Positions 53,630 through 62,959 of a DNA stretch of 64,000 nt are shown piece after piece. The stretch comes from Bacteroidia bacterium (GTDB taxonomy: Bacteria > Bacteroidota > Bacteroidia > Flavobacteriales > Flavobacteriaceae). Location of the stretch: NCBI GenBank assembly GCA_030427985.1, contig JAUIBH010000002.1, positions 1 through 64,000 on the forward strand. Reading direction: 5' to 3'. The position numbers and the translations under genes were made by a program. Under the pieces are notes generated by a model. It saw only the letters and a list, made by a program, of their open reading frames with translations. It was not told the DNA's origin and did not search any database. Every line of letters begins with the position of its first letter. Position 1 is the first letter of the stretch.

Positions 53630-54331
53630 TTAGTCCCTTCCGCCAAAAACTTGGAAAGCCCAATAAATCAAGGAAGCCAAGGCACCCAATGCAGCTACCA
53701 AATACGTTCTGGCCGCCCATTTTAAAGCATCTTCAGAGCCAGCATATTCTTCTTGGCTTACCATGTTCTTTTGCTTTAACCACACTAAGGCGCGTCTACT
53801 GGCATCATATTCCACGGGAAGGGTCACAAAACTGAATACTGTGGCCAATCCCATCATAATCAATCCGGCTACTGCAATATAAAAACCAATCCCGCCGGCC
53901 ACTCCAGTAGCAGCCATCAACATAATACCTCCAAAGACAATCCAAGTAGACATTCCCGAAGTAACACTTACCACAGGCACCAATTTGGAACGCATAGTCA
54001 ACCATTCATAGGCCTGCGCATGTTGTACAGCATGGCCACACTCATGGGCAGCAACGGCTGCAGCTGCAGCATTCCGTTGGTTATATACGCCTTCACTTAA
54101 ATTCACGGTTTTATTTTTAGGATTGTAGTGGTCTGTTAACATTCCAGGAGTGGAGATTACTTTTACATCCCGAATTCCGTGATCATCCAACATTTTCTGG
54201 GCAATTTCGGCCCCACTCATTCCATTTCGTAGGTGAACCTTGGAATATTTTTTGAATTTGCTTTTCAATTTGCTGCTCACCAACCAACTGATCAACGCAA
54301 TTCCACCAATCAATATATAATATGTCATCAT
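53630..54331 (-). CDS. YugP-like membrane zinc metallopeptidase
   Basis: A 233-residue membrane protease-like protein: N-terminal membrane helix (3-20), zinc motif HECGH at 96-100 with AVQHAQAYEWL, then two to three membrane helices (about 115-170, 210-228). FVTLPVEYDASRRALVWL after them is typical of the DUF2206/YugP-type zinc peptidase group. Substrate unknown; membrane protein turnover is likely. ATG 54331 begins the first helix; the longer frame passes through the upstream terminator. Confidence 0.88.
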   Translation of the reverse strand: MMTYYILIGGIALISWLVSSKLKSKFKKYSKVHLRNGMSGAEIAQKMLDDHGIRDVKVISTPGMLTDHYNPKNKTVNLSEGVYNQRNAAAAAVAAHECGHAVQHAQAYEWLTMRSKLVPVVSVTSGMSTWIVFGGIMLMAATGVAGGIGFYIAVAGLIMMGLATVFSFVTLPVEYDASRRALVWLKQKNMVSQEEYAGSEDALKWAARTYLVAALGALASLIYWAFQVFGGRD

Positions 54332-54374
54332 AGCTTTTCTGTTTAGTCTACTAAATATACCACATTTAAGCAAA

Positions 54375-54399
54375 AACCCCGCCAAATATTGGCAGGGTT
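54375..54399 (-). terminator. Rho-independent terminator after ald
   Basis: On the minus strand AACCCTGCCAA pairs with TTGGCGGGGTT (one U-G) around TAT, followed by T. It ends the alanine dehydrogenase transcript before the zinc peptidase gene. Confidence 0.82.
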
Positions 54400-54420
54400 C
54401 TTTTACTGACAAAATGTATG

Positions 54421-55521
54421 TTATGCCACTGCTGGCTCCCAATGAAAAGCTTCGATAATTTCCTTGTAAACTACTTCGCCTTCCGCAATGTTCAATCCTT
54501 TGGCCAATGATTTATCTAAATTACATGCGCTACGCCATCCCATATTGGCCAATTTTAGCACATAGGGCAGTGTTACATTCGTCAAGGCAACTGTAGAAGT
54601 ATAAGGCACTGCCCCTGGCATATTGGCTACACAATAGTGGACCACATCATCAATAATATAAACGGGGTCCTCATGGGTTGTGGGTTTTGTGGTTTCAACG
54701 CATCCCCCTTGATCTACGGCCACGTCCACAATCACAGTTCCGGGATGCATGTCTTTGAGCATATCCCTCGTAATCAGGTTTGGCGCTTTAGCACCCTTTA
54801 AAAGAACACCACCTATAATAAGATCATGGGTTTTAATATGTTTTCTAATATTGAATTCATTGGAGAACTCCGTGACCACATGACTCGGCATAATATCGTT
54901 CACATAGCGGAGCTTTTTCATGTTCACATCTAAAATGGTTACTTGGGCACCCAGGCCTGCTGCCATTTTTGCAGCTTGAACCCCAACGGTTCCAGCCCCC
55001 AAAACCAAAACACGGCCCGGTGATACTCCGGGAACACCTCCCAAAAGCACTCCTTTACCCTTTACGGGCTTCTCTAAAAATTTGGCCCCTTGCTGAATGG
55101 CCATCCGTCCAGCAACTTCCGACATGGGAGTGAGGAGCGGAAGACTTCCGTCTTCATCCTCAACCGTTTCATAGGCAATGCAGATGGATTTGCTTTTGAT
55201 CATGGCTTGGGTCAATGCTTCGCTTGACGCAAAATGAAAGTACGTGAACACAATCTGACCCTTTTGGATAAGATCGTACTCTTGGGCAACGGGCTCTTTT
55301 ACCTTAACGATCATATCACTCATGGCATACACCTGACCAATCGTATCCAAAATGGTAGCTCCTGCCCGTTGATAATCATGATTGAAAAAACCACTGCCCT
55401 CACCTGCACCTGATTGCACATAGACAGTATGGTTGTTCTTTACCAGTTCAAAAACCCCAGCTGGCGTCATCCCAACCCGGCTTTCATTGTTCTTGATTTC
55501 TTTTGGTACCCCTACAATCAT
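54421..55521 (-). CDS. ald: Alanine dehydrogenase
   Basis: A 366-residue NAD enzyme. MIVGVPKEIKNNESRVGMTPAGVFELV is the family N-terminus with the substrate-binding Arg and Lys region; VLVLGAGTVGVQAAKMAAGLGAQVTILDVN is the NAD motif; VDVAVDQGGCVETTKPTTH and ANMPGAVPYTST follow. It converts alanine to pyruvate and ammonia. ATG 55521 is the family start; the longer frame adds 28 unrelated residues. Two imperfect palindromes lie about 110-190 bp upstream. Confidence 0.95.
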   Translation of the reverse strand: MIVGVPKEIKNNESRVGMTPAGVFELVKNNHTVYVQSGAGEGSGFFNHDYQRAGATILDTIGQVYAMSDMIVKVKEPVAQEYDLIQKGQIVFTYFHFASSEALTQAMIKSKSICIAYETVEDEDGSLPLLTPMSEVAGRMAIQQGAKFLEKPVKGKGVLLGGVPGVSPGRVLVLGAGTVGVQAAKMAAGLGAQVTILDVNMKKLRYVNDIMPSHVVTEFSNEFNIRKHIKTHDLIIGGVLLKGAKAPNLITRDMLKDMHPGTVIVDVAVDQGGCVETTKPTTHEDPVYIIDDVVHYCVANMPGAVPYTSTVALTNVTLPYVLKLANMGWRSACNLDKSLAKGLNIAEGEVVYKEIIEAFHWEPAVA

Positions 55522-55632
55522 TTTGTTGTGTTTTATGATTACACTCCCAAAGTTGTTACAAAAAAAACAAATAGCGAAACAAAATCGATAAAAAGTAGGG
55601 GTCAATGGCTAAAAAACATCTTTTTTAACGCT

Positions 55633-55710
55633 AATACCCCTTTTCTAATAGGGGTATTTATATTTTTTAAATGTTTTATTAGGTTATACCCTATATTTTT
55701 TAGGGGTTAA
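55633..55710. promoter_or_regulatory. Two related inverted repeats upstream of ald
   Basis: AATACCCC (55633-55640) and GGGGTATT (55651-55658) form a perfect 8-bp inverted repeat with a 10-base spacer. TTATACCC (55684-55691) and GGGGTTAA (55703-55710) form a weaker second one. Both share the ACCC/GGG(G)T core. They may be operators for ald or, less likely, attenuator-type hairpins. The rest of the 286-bp gap 55522-55807 holds the leuS terminator. Confidence 0.45.
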
Positions 55711-55724
55711 ATAGTTTTAAAATA

Positions 55725-55751
55725 AAAAAGCATGCCGAATGCATGCTTTTT
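55725..55751 (-). terminator. Rho-independent terminator after leuS
   Basis: AAAAAGCATGC pairs perfectly with GCATGCTTTTT around a 5-base loop, 57 bp beyond the leuS stop. Confidence 0.85.
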
Positions 55752-55807
55752 AATGGTTTGTTGAATAAATATCAATAAAAATAGACCTCAGCCTATAGAT
55801 TTAAAAT

Positions 55808-58800
55808 TTACCCTACAATATTCACAATCTTTCCAGGAACTACAATCACCTTTTTAGGGGTACGCCCCTGTAGTTGTTCCTGGGTTTTCTCATGGGCCAA
55901 GACGGCAGCCTCGATTTCGTCCTTGCCCATATCCAAGGGCAATTCCAATTTAAAGCGCATTTTACCATTAAAGGAAATAGGGTATTCCTTGCTGCTTTCC
56001 ACCAAGTATTTCTCTTCGAACTTGGGGAACGGGGCTTCTGCAATCGACTCGGTATGACCCAATCGCTCCCAAAGCTCCTCAGCGATATGTGGGGCATAGG
56101 GCGATACCAAAATAGCCAAGGGTTCCAAAATAGCCTTGCTGGTGCATTTTTGGGCCGTCAACTCGTTTACGCAGATCATAAAGGTGGATACCGACGTATT
56201 GAACGAAAAGTTCTCTATATCCTCTTCCACTTTTTTGATGGTCTTGTGGAGGGTTTTTAGGTTTTCTGGAGTGGGTTCCGCTTCAGTGACGCTTCGACTT
56301 CGCTCAGCGTCCGAATTGATAAAGGGGGAATAGAGTTTCCAGAGTTTTTTGAGAAAGGAGTGTACACCGGTAATGCCAGCCGTGTTCCAAGGTTTGGATT
56401 GCTCCAACGGCCCCAAGAACATCTCATACAAACGCAATGAATCTGCCCCGTACTCCTCACAAATGGCATCTGGGTTGACGACATTGTATTTGGATTTGGA
56501 CATTTTTTCTACTTCACGGCCCACAATAAAAGAGCCATCTTCTTCATATTCGTATTGTGCTTTATGATGTTCAGGCCTCCATTTTTTAAACCCTTCAATA
56601 TTTAACTCATCTGATGAATCCACCAAATTGACATCTGTATTTATAGGTATAAATGTAAACCTCAAATTTCCTTTAAGAAGGCTAACTATTTCATCAGGAC
56701 TTTTATCAGAAAAGCTATTTGAAACCCAATTATCCTGACCAAACAATTGATTGAAATTATTAGGAATCAATTCCTTTATCCTATTATTCAAAACGTCATC
56801 TTCTCTACCTATATCTTCTATTAAATCAAGTGGTTTATCGACCCTGCCTTTTGAAACGAATCTAAGTGGAAGCTTTATCGGGTGATGTTTTGTTACTTTT
56901 TTTTGAGGACTATATCGATACCAGACTGCCTCTGCATAAACAAAAGCACTCGTCCCTGTAATCATCCCTTGGTTGATCAACTTTTGCGCATACTCGTCCT
57001 TGGGCACATAGCCCCTATCAAACATAAATTTCTGCCAAAAACGGGAATACAACAGGTGACCTGTGGCGTGTTCGCTTCCACCAATATAGAGATCCACATC
57101 CTGCCAATAGTCAATGGCCTCCTTGGAGAAAATAGCATCATCATTGCGCGGGTCCATATACCTATTAAAGTATTGGGAGCTTCCCGCCCAACCCGGCATG
57201 GTATTCAATTCCAATGGAAAAACCGTCTTATGATCGATTAAATCATTGCTGACTACTTCATTTTTTTCAGTGTCCCAAGCCCAATGCGTAGCATTGCCCA
57301 AAGGCGGCTCGCCCGTTTCGGTAGGGAGGTATTTTTCCACTTCGGGAAGTTCCAACGGCAAATGTTCCAAGTCAATCATTTGCGGCATCCCATCCACATA
57401 ATAGACGGGGAAAGGCTCCCCCCAATACCGTTGACGGCTAAAAACGGCATCCCGAAGGCGATAGTTCACTTTTCCTATCCCATGTCCAGTTTTTTCCAAT
57501 TCAGCAATGATTTTCTTCATAGCATCTTTATAGGAAAGCCCGTTTAGAAAATCGGAATTGGCAATTACTGTGGTTTCCTTGTCGGCAAATGCCTCTTCGG
57601 AAATATCGACCCCTTCAAAAATATTAGGAATAGGAATATTGTAATATTTGGCAAAATCGTAATCGCGCTGGTCACCACAAGGCACCGCCATCACTGCGCC
57701 GGTTCCGTAACTGGCCAACACATAGTCGCCAATCCAAATAGGAATGGGTTCTTTGGTAAATGGATGCTCCGCATACGCTCCCGTGAATACACCAGAAACG
57801 GTTTTTACATCAGCCATCCTATCCCGCTCGGAACGTTTGGCGGTGGCTTCCACATAAGCATCAACTTCCGTTTTTTGCTCGGGTGTGGTGATTTTGGCCA
57901 CCAACTCGTGTTCAGGGGCCAAGGTCATAAAACTCACCCCAAAAATGGTATCGGGGCGGGTGGTGAAAACCTCGATTTGATAGGGGTGATTGAGCGGAGT
58001 CGAAATCATATCTTGGTCGCTTCGACTTCCTGCCCGTCCGGCAGGCGGGCGCTCAGCGTCCAATACATTAAAAGTAACCGATGCTCCTACGGAGCGACCA
58101 ATCCAATTGGTTTGGGAATCCTTGAGCGGCTGCGGCCAGTCAATTCTGTTCAATCCATCCAATAAACGTTGGGCATAAGCCGTAATCCGCATGCTCCATT
58201 GCGTCATTTTTTTGCGTATTACCGGATGGCCTCCACGTTCGGAAACACCGTTTACAATCTCATCATTGGCCAAAACGGTTCCCAAAGCAGGGCACCAGTT
58301 GACTTCGGTATCGGCCAAATAGGTCAATCTATATTTTAAGAGGATTTCTTGCTTTTCCTTTTCCGAAAAATTGGCCCAATCTTCAGCAGAAAAAACAGGA
58401 ATATCCTCATCGCACGCGGCTTCTACTTTTGCATTCCCTTCTTTTTCGAAGAGCGCAACCAAGGTTGAAATATCCTCGGCTTTATCGGAAACTTTGTTGT
58501 ACCACGAGTTGAACAATTGGATAAAAATCCACTGCGTCCATTTATAATAGCCAGGATTGGAGGTGCGCACTTCGCGGTCCCAATCAAACGAAAAGCCAAG
58601 TTCATCCAACTGCTCTCGGTACCTTTTAATGTTGTTTTCCGTCGTTATGGCCGGATGCTGTCCTGTTTGAATAGCGTATTGCTCTGCAGGTAGTCCAAAA
58701 GAATCATACCCCATAGGATGCAGCACATTGAAACCTTTATGTCTTTTGTAGCGCGAATAGATGTCCGTGGCGATATACCCCAGTGGATGCCCCACATGCA

Positions 58801-58939
58801 ACCCTGCCCCAGAAGGGTACGGAAACATGGACAATGCATAAAATTTGGGTTTGTTGGAGTCGTTGGACGCTTTAAACGTTTTGTTTTTCGCCCAATATTG
58901 CTGCCATTTGTCTTCTATCTGACGGAAATCGTAATTCAT
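55808..58939 (-). CDS. leuS: Leucyl-tRNA synthetase with extra insertions
   Basis: A 1043-residue class I synthetase, longer than I expect for the family in this phylum (about 930-950, from memory). HVGH is at about 45-48 and KMSKS near 810 ([14 protein letters not shown]). The editing domain carries TTRPDTIFG and the anticodon-binding region follows. Three segments look inserted: residues about 293-316 ([14 protein letters not shown]), encoded by a palindromic repeat; about 668-765, in visibly A+T-richer DNA; and about 876-884 (DAERSRSV), encoded by another copy of the repeat. All keep frame. I start at ATG 58939 ([13 protein letters not shown]); ATG 58954 is possible. A full promoter precedes it. 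Confidence 0.93.
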   Translation of the reverse strand: MNYDFRQIEDKWQQYWAKNKTFKASNDSNKPKFYALSMFPYPSGAGLHVGHPLGYIATDIYSRYKRHKGFNVLHPMGYDSFGLPAEQYAIQTGQHPAITTENNIKRYREQLDELGFSFDWDREVRTSNPGYYKWTQWIFIQLFNSWYNKVSDKAEDISTLVALFEKEGNAKVEAACDEDIPVFSAEDWANFSEKEKQEILLKYRLTYLADTEVNWCPALGTVLANDEIVNGVSERGGHPVIRKKMTQWSMRITAYAQRLLDGLNRIDWPQPLKDSQTNWIGRSVGASVTFNVLDAERPPAGRAGSRSDQDMISTPLNHPYQIEVFTTRPDTIFGVSFMTLAPEHELVAKITTPEQKTEVDAYVEATAKRSERDRMADVKTVSGVFTGAYAEHPFTKEPIPIWIGDYVLASYGTGAVMAVPCGDQRDYDFAKYYNIPIPNIFEGVDISEEAFADKETTVIANSDFLNGLSYKDAMKKIIAELEKTGHGIGKVNYRLRDAVFSRQRYWGEPFPVYYVDGMPQMIDLEHLPLELPEVEKYLPTETGEPPLGNATHWAWDTEKNEVVSNDLIDHKTVFPLELNTMPGWAGSSQYFNRYMDPRNDDAIFSKEAIDYWQDVDLYIGGSEHATGHLLYSRFWQKFMFDRGYVPKDEYAQKLINQGMITGTSAFVYAEAVWYRYSPQKKVTKHHPIKLPLRFVSKGRVDKPLDLIEDIGREDDVLNNRIKELIPNNFNQLFGQDNWVSNSFSDKSPDEIVSLLKGNLRFTFIPINTDVNLVDSSDELNIEGFKKWRPEHHKAQYEYEEDGSFIVGREVEKMSKSKYNVVNPDAICEEYGADSLRLYEMFLGPLEQSKPWNTAGITGVHSFLKKLWKLYSPFINSDAERSRSVTEAEPTPENLKTLHKTIKKVEEDIENFSFNTSVSTFMICVNELTAQKCTSKAILEPLAILVSPYAPHIAEELWERLGHTESIAEAPFPKFEEKYLVESSKEYPISFNGKMRFKLELPLDMGKDEIEAAVLAHEKTQEQLQGRTPKKVIVVPGKIVNIVG
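56288..56311. repeat. Palindromic repeat inside leuS (copy A)
   Basis: A 24-bp element with ends GACGCT and AGCGTC and centre TCGACTTCGCTC. It is read on the minus strand as Asp-Ala-Glu-Arg-Ser-Arg-Ser-Val. The same core (GCTGAGCG-AAGTCGAAGC on the minus strand) recurs in copy B. Confidence 0.75.
57991..58060. repeat. Compound palindromic repeat inside leuS (copy B)
   Basis: The plus strand holds TGAGCGGAGTCGAA (57991-58004), and facing it GCTTCGACTT (58019-58028) and CGCTCAGCGTC (58050-58060). Between the last two lies an extra 21-bp hairpin (58029-58049) with CCTGCC and GGCAGG ends. Without those 21 bp the right-hand part equals copy A at nearly every base. All of it is translated in frame. 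Confidence 0.78.
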
Positions 58940-58964
58940 GCTATTCACTTTCATTTTCGAGTTG

Positions 58965-58993
58965 CAAAAATAGGTTTAATCCCCTAAATACAA
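58965..58993 (-). promoter_or_regulatory. Complete Bacteroidota promoter for leuS
   Basis: On the minus strand, TTG (58993-58991), an 18-base spacer, then TATTTTTG (58972-58965), 25 bases before ATG 58939. It fits TTG-N(17-20)-TAnnTTTG well. Confidence 0.65.
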
Positions 58994-59028
58994 TTTACTT
59001 TTCTATTTTTACGTATTGATTCCACTAT

Positions 59029-59907
59029 ATGAGCCAATATATTGAAAGATATCAGCGAAGAAAACTGATTTCCTCTTATTTTTCCGTGGTTTTGAGCATC
59101 GCTTTGGTGCTGTTCCTCTTGGGAACGCTTGGTCTTTTGGTGCTGAACACCAAAAAACTGGCCGACCACTTTAAGGAGCAGATTACCATTTCGGTCTTTT
59201 TGAAGGACAACGCCAAACCTGTGGAGATTGACCAGTTGCAGAAAAGTTTGACTTTGGCCGAGTATACCAAGTCAGCTGATTATATCTCCAAAGAAGATGC
59301 TGCGGAACAATACAGCGAGGACATCGGAGAGAATTTTGTAGAGTTTTTGGGCTACAACCCCCTTAAAAATTCCATCGATGTCCATTTAAAAGCTGATTTT
59401 GTCTCTCCAGAGCAGATTGCAGAAATTGCCGAAGAAATCTCCACAAAAACGTATGTGGATGAAGTGAGCTATGACAAGCCTTTGATTTCACTGCTCAACG
59501 ATAACGCCCGAAAGATCAGTTTGTGGATTTTGGTGGCCAGTGCTGTTTTTACGGTGATTGCGGTATTGCTCATCAATAGCTCTATCCGATTGTCCATATA
59601 TTCCAAGCGTTTTATCATCAAGACCATGCAGATGGTGGGGGCCACCAAGACCTTTATCAGAAGGCCATTTATCTGGACAAATATTAAGTTAGGAATGATA
59701 GGGGCCGCTGTGGCGTTGATTTCATTGAGTATCCTTATTTATTATATCAACAAAAATTTCCCAGAGCTGAATCTGCTTCAAGATTACTTGGTTCTCATCT
59801 TTTTGTTTGTTGGTGTGTTTGGATTGGGAGTCATTATTTCATGGGCCAGTACGCACTTTGCTACGCAACGTTTTCTGAATCTGAGGACTGATGATCTGTA
59901 CTATTAG
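59029..59907 (+). CDS. ftsX: Cell-division ABC-transporter subunit FtsX
   Basis: A 292-residue membrane protein: N-terminal helix (about 21-43), periplasmic domain (about 45-160, ITISVFLKDNAKPVEIDQLQ), then three helices (about 167-190, 218-238, 258-282). This is the FtsX layout. With FtsE it activates peptidoglycan hydrolases at the septum; ftsE is not adjacent. A near-consensus -7 box (TATTTTTA, 59004-59011) lies upstream. It heads the ftsX-DUF3098-uppP series. Confidence 0.92.
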   Translation: MSQYIERYQRRKLISSYFSVVLSIALVLFLLGTLGLLVLNTKKLADHFKEQITISVFLKDNAKPVEIDQLQKSLTLAEYTKSADYISKEDAAEQYSEDIGENFVEFLGYNPLKNSIDVHLKADFVSPEQIAEIAEEISTKTYVDEVSYDKPLISLLNDNARKISLWILVASAVFTVIAVLLINSSIRLSIYSKRFIIKTMQMVGATKTFIRRPFIWTNIKLGMIGAAVALISLSILIYYINKNFPELNLLQDYLVLIFLFVGVFGLGVIISWASTHFATQRFLNLRTDDLYY

Positions 59908-60009
59908 ACAAAAGATATAAGACCGCTTCGCTGATAGATTTGAGACGCGTAACTTCCCTTATAATTGGTTTAAGAAATATTCTGGGAAACTTTTCATTAA
60001 ATTAGCGGC

Positions 60010-60273
60010 ATGAGTAAGAAAAACAAGAACGACCAGAAACCCACCAAGGAGTTCATTTTTCAGAAGAAAAACTATCTGTTCCTTTTTATCGGCATCATTT
60101 TTATTGCCCTGGGCTTTATTTTAATGAGTGGTGGTGGGAGTGATGATCCTGAAGTCTTCAATCCAGATATTTACAACTTTAGAAGAATCCGTTTGGCACC
60201 CACTTTGGTACTGATCGGTTTGGGCATTCAGATATATGCCATCTTGTTGAACCCTAACAAAAAGAAAGACTGA
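60010..60273 (+). CDS. DUF3098 membrane protein
   Basis: An 87-residue protein with two helices (about 23-40 and 62-80). FIFQKKNYLFLFIGIIFIALGFILMSGGGSDDPEVFNPDIYNFRRIRLAPTLVLIG is the DUF3098 signature. The family is usually found between ftsX and uppP in Bacteroidota; function unknown. The next gene starts 1 bp after its stop. Confidence 0.9.
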   Translation: MSKKNKNDQKPTKEFIFQKKNYLFLFIGIIFIALGFILMSGGGSDDPEVFNPDIYNFRRIRLAPTLVLIGLGIQIYAILLNPNKKKD

Positions 60274-60274
60274 T

Positions 60275-61069
60275 TTGGAGCTTATTGATGCTATCATTCT
60301 TGGGATTATCCAGGGGCTGACCGAGTTTTTACCTGTTTCATCCAGTGGACATTTGGAGTTGGGCAAAGCCATTTTGGGCGCACATGCTGTTCCTGAAGAA
60401 AGTTTATTGTTTACCGTAATCCTTCACTTTGCCACGGCCTTGAGTACCATTGTGGTCTTCCGAAAGGACATTTTAGAGATTTTCAAGGGACTTTTCCAAT
60501 TCAAATGGAATGATGAAACGCAGTTTTCCTTAAAAATCATCATTTCTATGATTCCCGCTGCCTTAGTAGGTATCTTTTTGAATGATTTTATCGAGGTGTT
60601 TTTTGATGGTGCCATTGTCATTGTGGGCATCATGCTCATCATCACCGCTTTTTTATTGTATTTGGCGGATTTGGCCAAAACCACGGATAAAGGGGTTTCG
60701 TTCCGAAGCGCTTTTGCCATTGGTATGGCACAAGCTGTGGCCATATTGCCCGGAATTTCCCGAAGTGGTGCCACCATTTCGGCAGCTGTTCTTTTGGGCG
60801 TGGACAAAGGTAAGTCGGCTCGGTTTTCCTTTTTAATGGTGGTTCCTTTGATTTTGGGAAAAGTGGCCAAAGATTTAATGAGTGGCGACATTAATTTCCA
60901 CGGAGACCAGGCCGTGGCCATGGGTGCAGGATTTATTGCCGCCTTTATTGCGGGACTTGCTGCATGTACTTGGATGATCAAGTTGGTACGCCAGAGCAAA
61001 TTGACCTATTTTGCCATTTACTGTTTAATTGTAGGGCTCATTGCCCTCGCTTGGAGCATTTGGGGGTGA
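60275..61069 (+). CDS. uppP: Undecaprenyl-diphosphate phosphatase
   Basis: A 264-residue multi-helix membrane enzyme, starting with TTG. GLTEFLPVSSSGHLELGKAILG (about 14-35) and PGISRSGATISAAVLLGVDKGKSARFSF (about 158-185) are the two conserved catalytic motifs with Glu and Arg. It recycles the lipid carrier for cell-wall and O-antigen synthesis and can raise bacitracin resistance. It overlaps the next gene by 4 bp. Confidence 0.95.
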   Translation: MELIDAIILGIIQGLTEFLPVSSSGHLELGKAILGAHAVPEESLLFTVILHFATALSTIVVFRKDILEIFKGLFQFKWNDETQFSLKIIISMIPAALVGIFLNDFIEVFFDGAIVIVGIMLIITAFLLYLADLAKTTDKGVSFRSAFAIGMAQAVAILPGISRSGATISAAVLLGVDKGKSARFSFLMVVPLILGKVAKDLMSGDINFHGDQAVAMGAGFIAAFIAGLAACTWMIKLVRQSKLTYFAIYCLIVGLIALAWSIWG

Positions 61070-61458
61070 TTTTTGAACGACTTTTTATCAACTACTACGT
61101 CTTAGCCCGGAAAAACAATCCACAGCTAACACATTTAAAACTGATTAGCAAATCAGCTCGTTTGGTAACTTTCGTTCTAACGGTCAGTATAATCTACTTG
61201 TTTCTACTTTCAATACTTACTTTGAATAAAATCCTAAATGTTGATGTTCAATTATCTTCCTATAAGTGGTATTTGATTGGATTTCTGGCTGCAGGTATTT
61301 TAATTTTCGATTATCTCTTTAAAAAGCACTTACGGGAAAAGTATCCAGATTTTATTGAAGCAGCATACGCTCCAAAAGTTAAACAGGTGTATATTTTAAC
61401 AGCCTTGTATCTTGTTGGCCCACCAATACTCTTATTTTTATCCCTATTAGTCTTTTAG
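61066..61458 (+). CDS. Small membrane protein of unknown function
   Basis: A 130-residue protein starting with GTG inside the uppP stop region (GTGA), so translation is coupled. Three hydrophobic segments (about 34-56, 69-86, 109-129). No family recognised. The longer frame starting at 60964 lies inside uppP and is not favoured. It is followed 1 bp later by truB. Confidence 0.6.
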   Translation: MIFERLFINYYVLARKNNPQLTHLKLISKSARLVTFVLTVSIIYLFLLSILTLNKILNVDVQLSSYKWYLIGFLAAGILIFDYLFKKHLREKYPDFIEAAYAPKVKQVYILTALYLVGPPILLFLSLLVF

Positions 61459-61459
61459 T

Positions 61460-62146
61460 TTGAAAACCAAAGAAGATTTTTTGAATGGTCAGATTTTGTT
61501 GATTGACAAACCGTTGGAATGGAGTTCCTTCCAAGCGGTGAATGCACTCAAATGGGCCATTCGAAAAAAATTTAATCTTAAAAAGATAAAAATTGGCCAT
61601 GCGGGAACATTAGATCCATTGGCCACGGGTCTTTTAATAATCTGCACGGGAAAGTTCACCAAAAAAATTCCAGAATTGCAAGGTCAGGTCAAAGAATATA
61701 CGGGAACCTTCACGCTAGGCGCTACTACCCCTTCCTATGATATGGAAACCAAGGTAGATCAAACGTACCCCACAGACCACCTTACGGAAACATCTATAAA
61801 AGAGGCCACCCACCAATTTTTAGGGGAAATCAACCAAGTTCCCCCCATTTTTTCAGCCTTAAAGAAAGATGGAAAACGATTGTATGAGTTAGCTCGGGAA
61901 GGCAAAGAAGTTGAAATAAAATCACGAAAAATTGAGATAACAACGTTTGAAATTACCCGAATAGCTATACCAGAAGTGGATTTTAGGGTGGTGTGCAGCA
62001 AGGGCACCTATATTCGCTCTTTGGCACATGATTTTGGAAAGGCCCTAGGATCGGGAGCCTATTTATCGGCCCTGAGAAGAACCAAAATAGGGGATTTCAA
62101 CGTAAATAATGCTACAAGCCCCAAGGCTTTCAAAGAAAACCTGTGA
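61460..62146 (+). CDS. truB: tRNA pseudouridine(55) synthase
   Basis: A 228-residue enzyme, TTG start. Catalytic Asp52 lies in HAGTLDPLATGLL; KEYTGTFTLGATTPSYD, PPIFSALKKDGKRLYELAREG and CSKGTYIRSLAHDFG are the other TruB motifs. It forms pseudouridine 55 in the T loop of tRNA. Fifth gene of the series that begins with ftsX; the C-terminal PUA-like part is short. Confidence 0.95.
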   Translation: MKTKEDFLNGQILLIDKPLEWSSFQAVNALKWAIRKKFNLKKIKIGHAGTLDPLATGLLIICTGKFTKKIPELQGQVKEYTGTFTLGATTPSYDMETKVDQTYPTDHLTETSIKEATHQFLGEINQVPPIFSALKKDGKRLYELAREGKEVEIKSRKIEITTFEITRIAIPEVDFRVVCSKGTYIRSLAHDFGKALGSGAYLSALRRTKIGDFNVNNATSPKAFKENL

Positions 62147-62233
62147 TTTTATGCCTTAAAAAGCGCCTCAACAGTTGGTTGCATAAATTCATTGGGTAAA
62201 ATATTTTTGAAAAAAAGCGGTTATAATAAAACC

Positions 62234-62959
62234 ATGAACCTAGATCTTAACAGAAGTCAGTTATCACTTTTGATCACATTCTTCTCCATGTCCATAGTGG
62301 TCTTGTTGTTGTTCAACATCCACTTGGGAGGCATAAAGGAAGAAGAATATGTTATTGAAATGAGTCTGGCCGATGAGGACATACAGGAATTATTGGAGCA
62401 AGAAGAGGAGCGATTGGAAGAAATGAAAGCTGCCAATGACCCGATTAAAAGTCATATGGCCTTAAATGAAACCGCAAAACCAAGCGTTGGAAATCCTGAA
62501 CCTTTAAAAACTTTGGAGGAACTCTTGGAAGAAAGGGCATTGAGTAGCGAAACTGGCGAATATGCCGATAATTCCGGTTTTGAGGAACAGCTAAAACAAC
62601 TAAAGGCAAAGCGCGACCAGAACAAAGAAAAACTTGGTGAACGTGAAGCCCAAAAGGAAGAATTTACCAATTATTTAAAGGATAGACGCACCTCCATATC
62701 CTTTTCCTTGGTGGAGCGAAATGCATACTACCTCCCACCTCCAATCTATACCTGTATTGAAGGAGGAAAAGTGGTCATCAACATTAATGTGGATAAAAAT
62801 GGTTATGTAACCGAAGCCACCTTTAACGATAAAAGCTCTGGAACTAGCAATGGTTGTTTGGTGGACAATGCCATTCGATATGCCCTTAAAGCACGGTTCA
62901 GTCCAGATTCCAAGGCATCTCAAATCGGGACCATCACTTATCTATTCCAAGGGAAGTAA
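62234..62959 (+). CDS. TonB-like protein with one membrane anchor
   Basis: A 241-residue protein: N-terminal membrane helix (about 8-29), charged coiled-coil-like middle (about 45-150, EDIQELLEQEEERLEEMKAAND and KQLKAKRDQNKEKLGEREAQKEEF), then a TonB C-terminal-like fold (about 165-241, GGKVVININVDKNGYVTEATF, CLVDNAIRYALKARFSPD). It may carry energy to outer-membrane receptors, but the usual Pro-rich linker is missing. ATG 62234 is chosen. The end overlaps the convergent gene by 18 bp. Confidence 0.75.
   Translation: MNLDLNRSQLSLLITFFSMSIVVLLLFNIHLGGIKEEEYVIEMSLADEDIQELLEQEEERLEEMKAANDPIKSHMALNETAKPSVGNPEPLKTLEELLEERALSSETGEYADNSGFEEQLKQLKAKRDQNKEKLGEREAQKEEFTNYLKDRRTSISFSLVERNAYYLPPPIYTCIEGGKVVININVDKNGYVTEATFNDKSSGTSNGCLVDNAIRYALKARFSPDSKASQIGTITYLFQGK

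Noticed and set aside
55808..58939. leuS as a frameshifted or chimeric pseudogene
   Set aside because: All extra segments keep frame, both HIGH-type and KMSKS motifs are intact, and an apparently good promoter and terminator are present.
59908..60009. Possible small gene or repeat between ftsX and DUF3098
   Set aside because: About 100 bp with a short CGCTTCGCTGA-like stretch that resembles the leuS repeat only over a few bases; too short to call.
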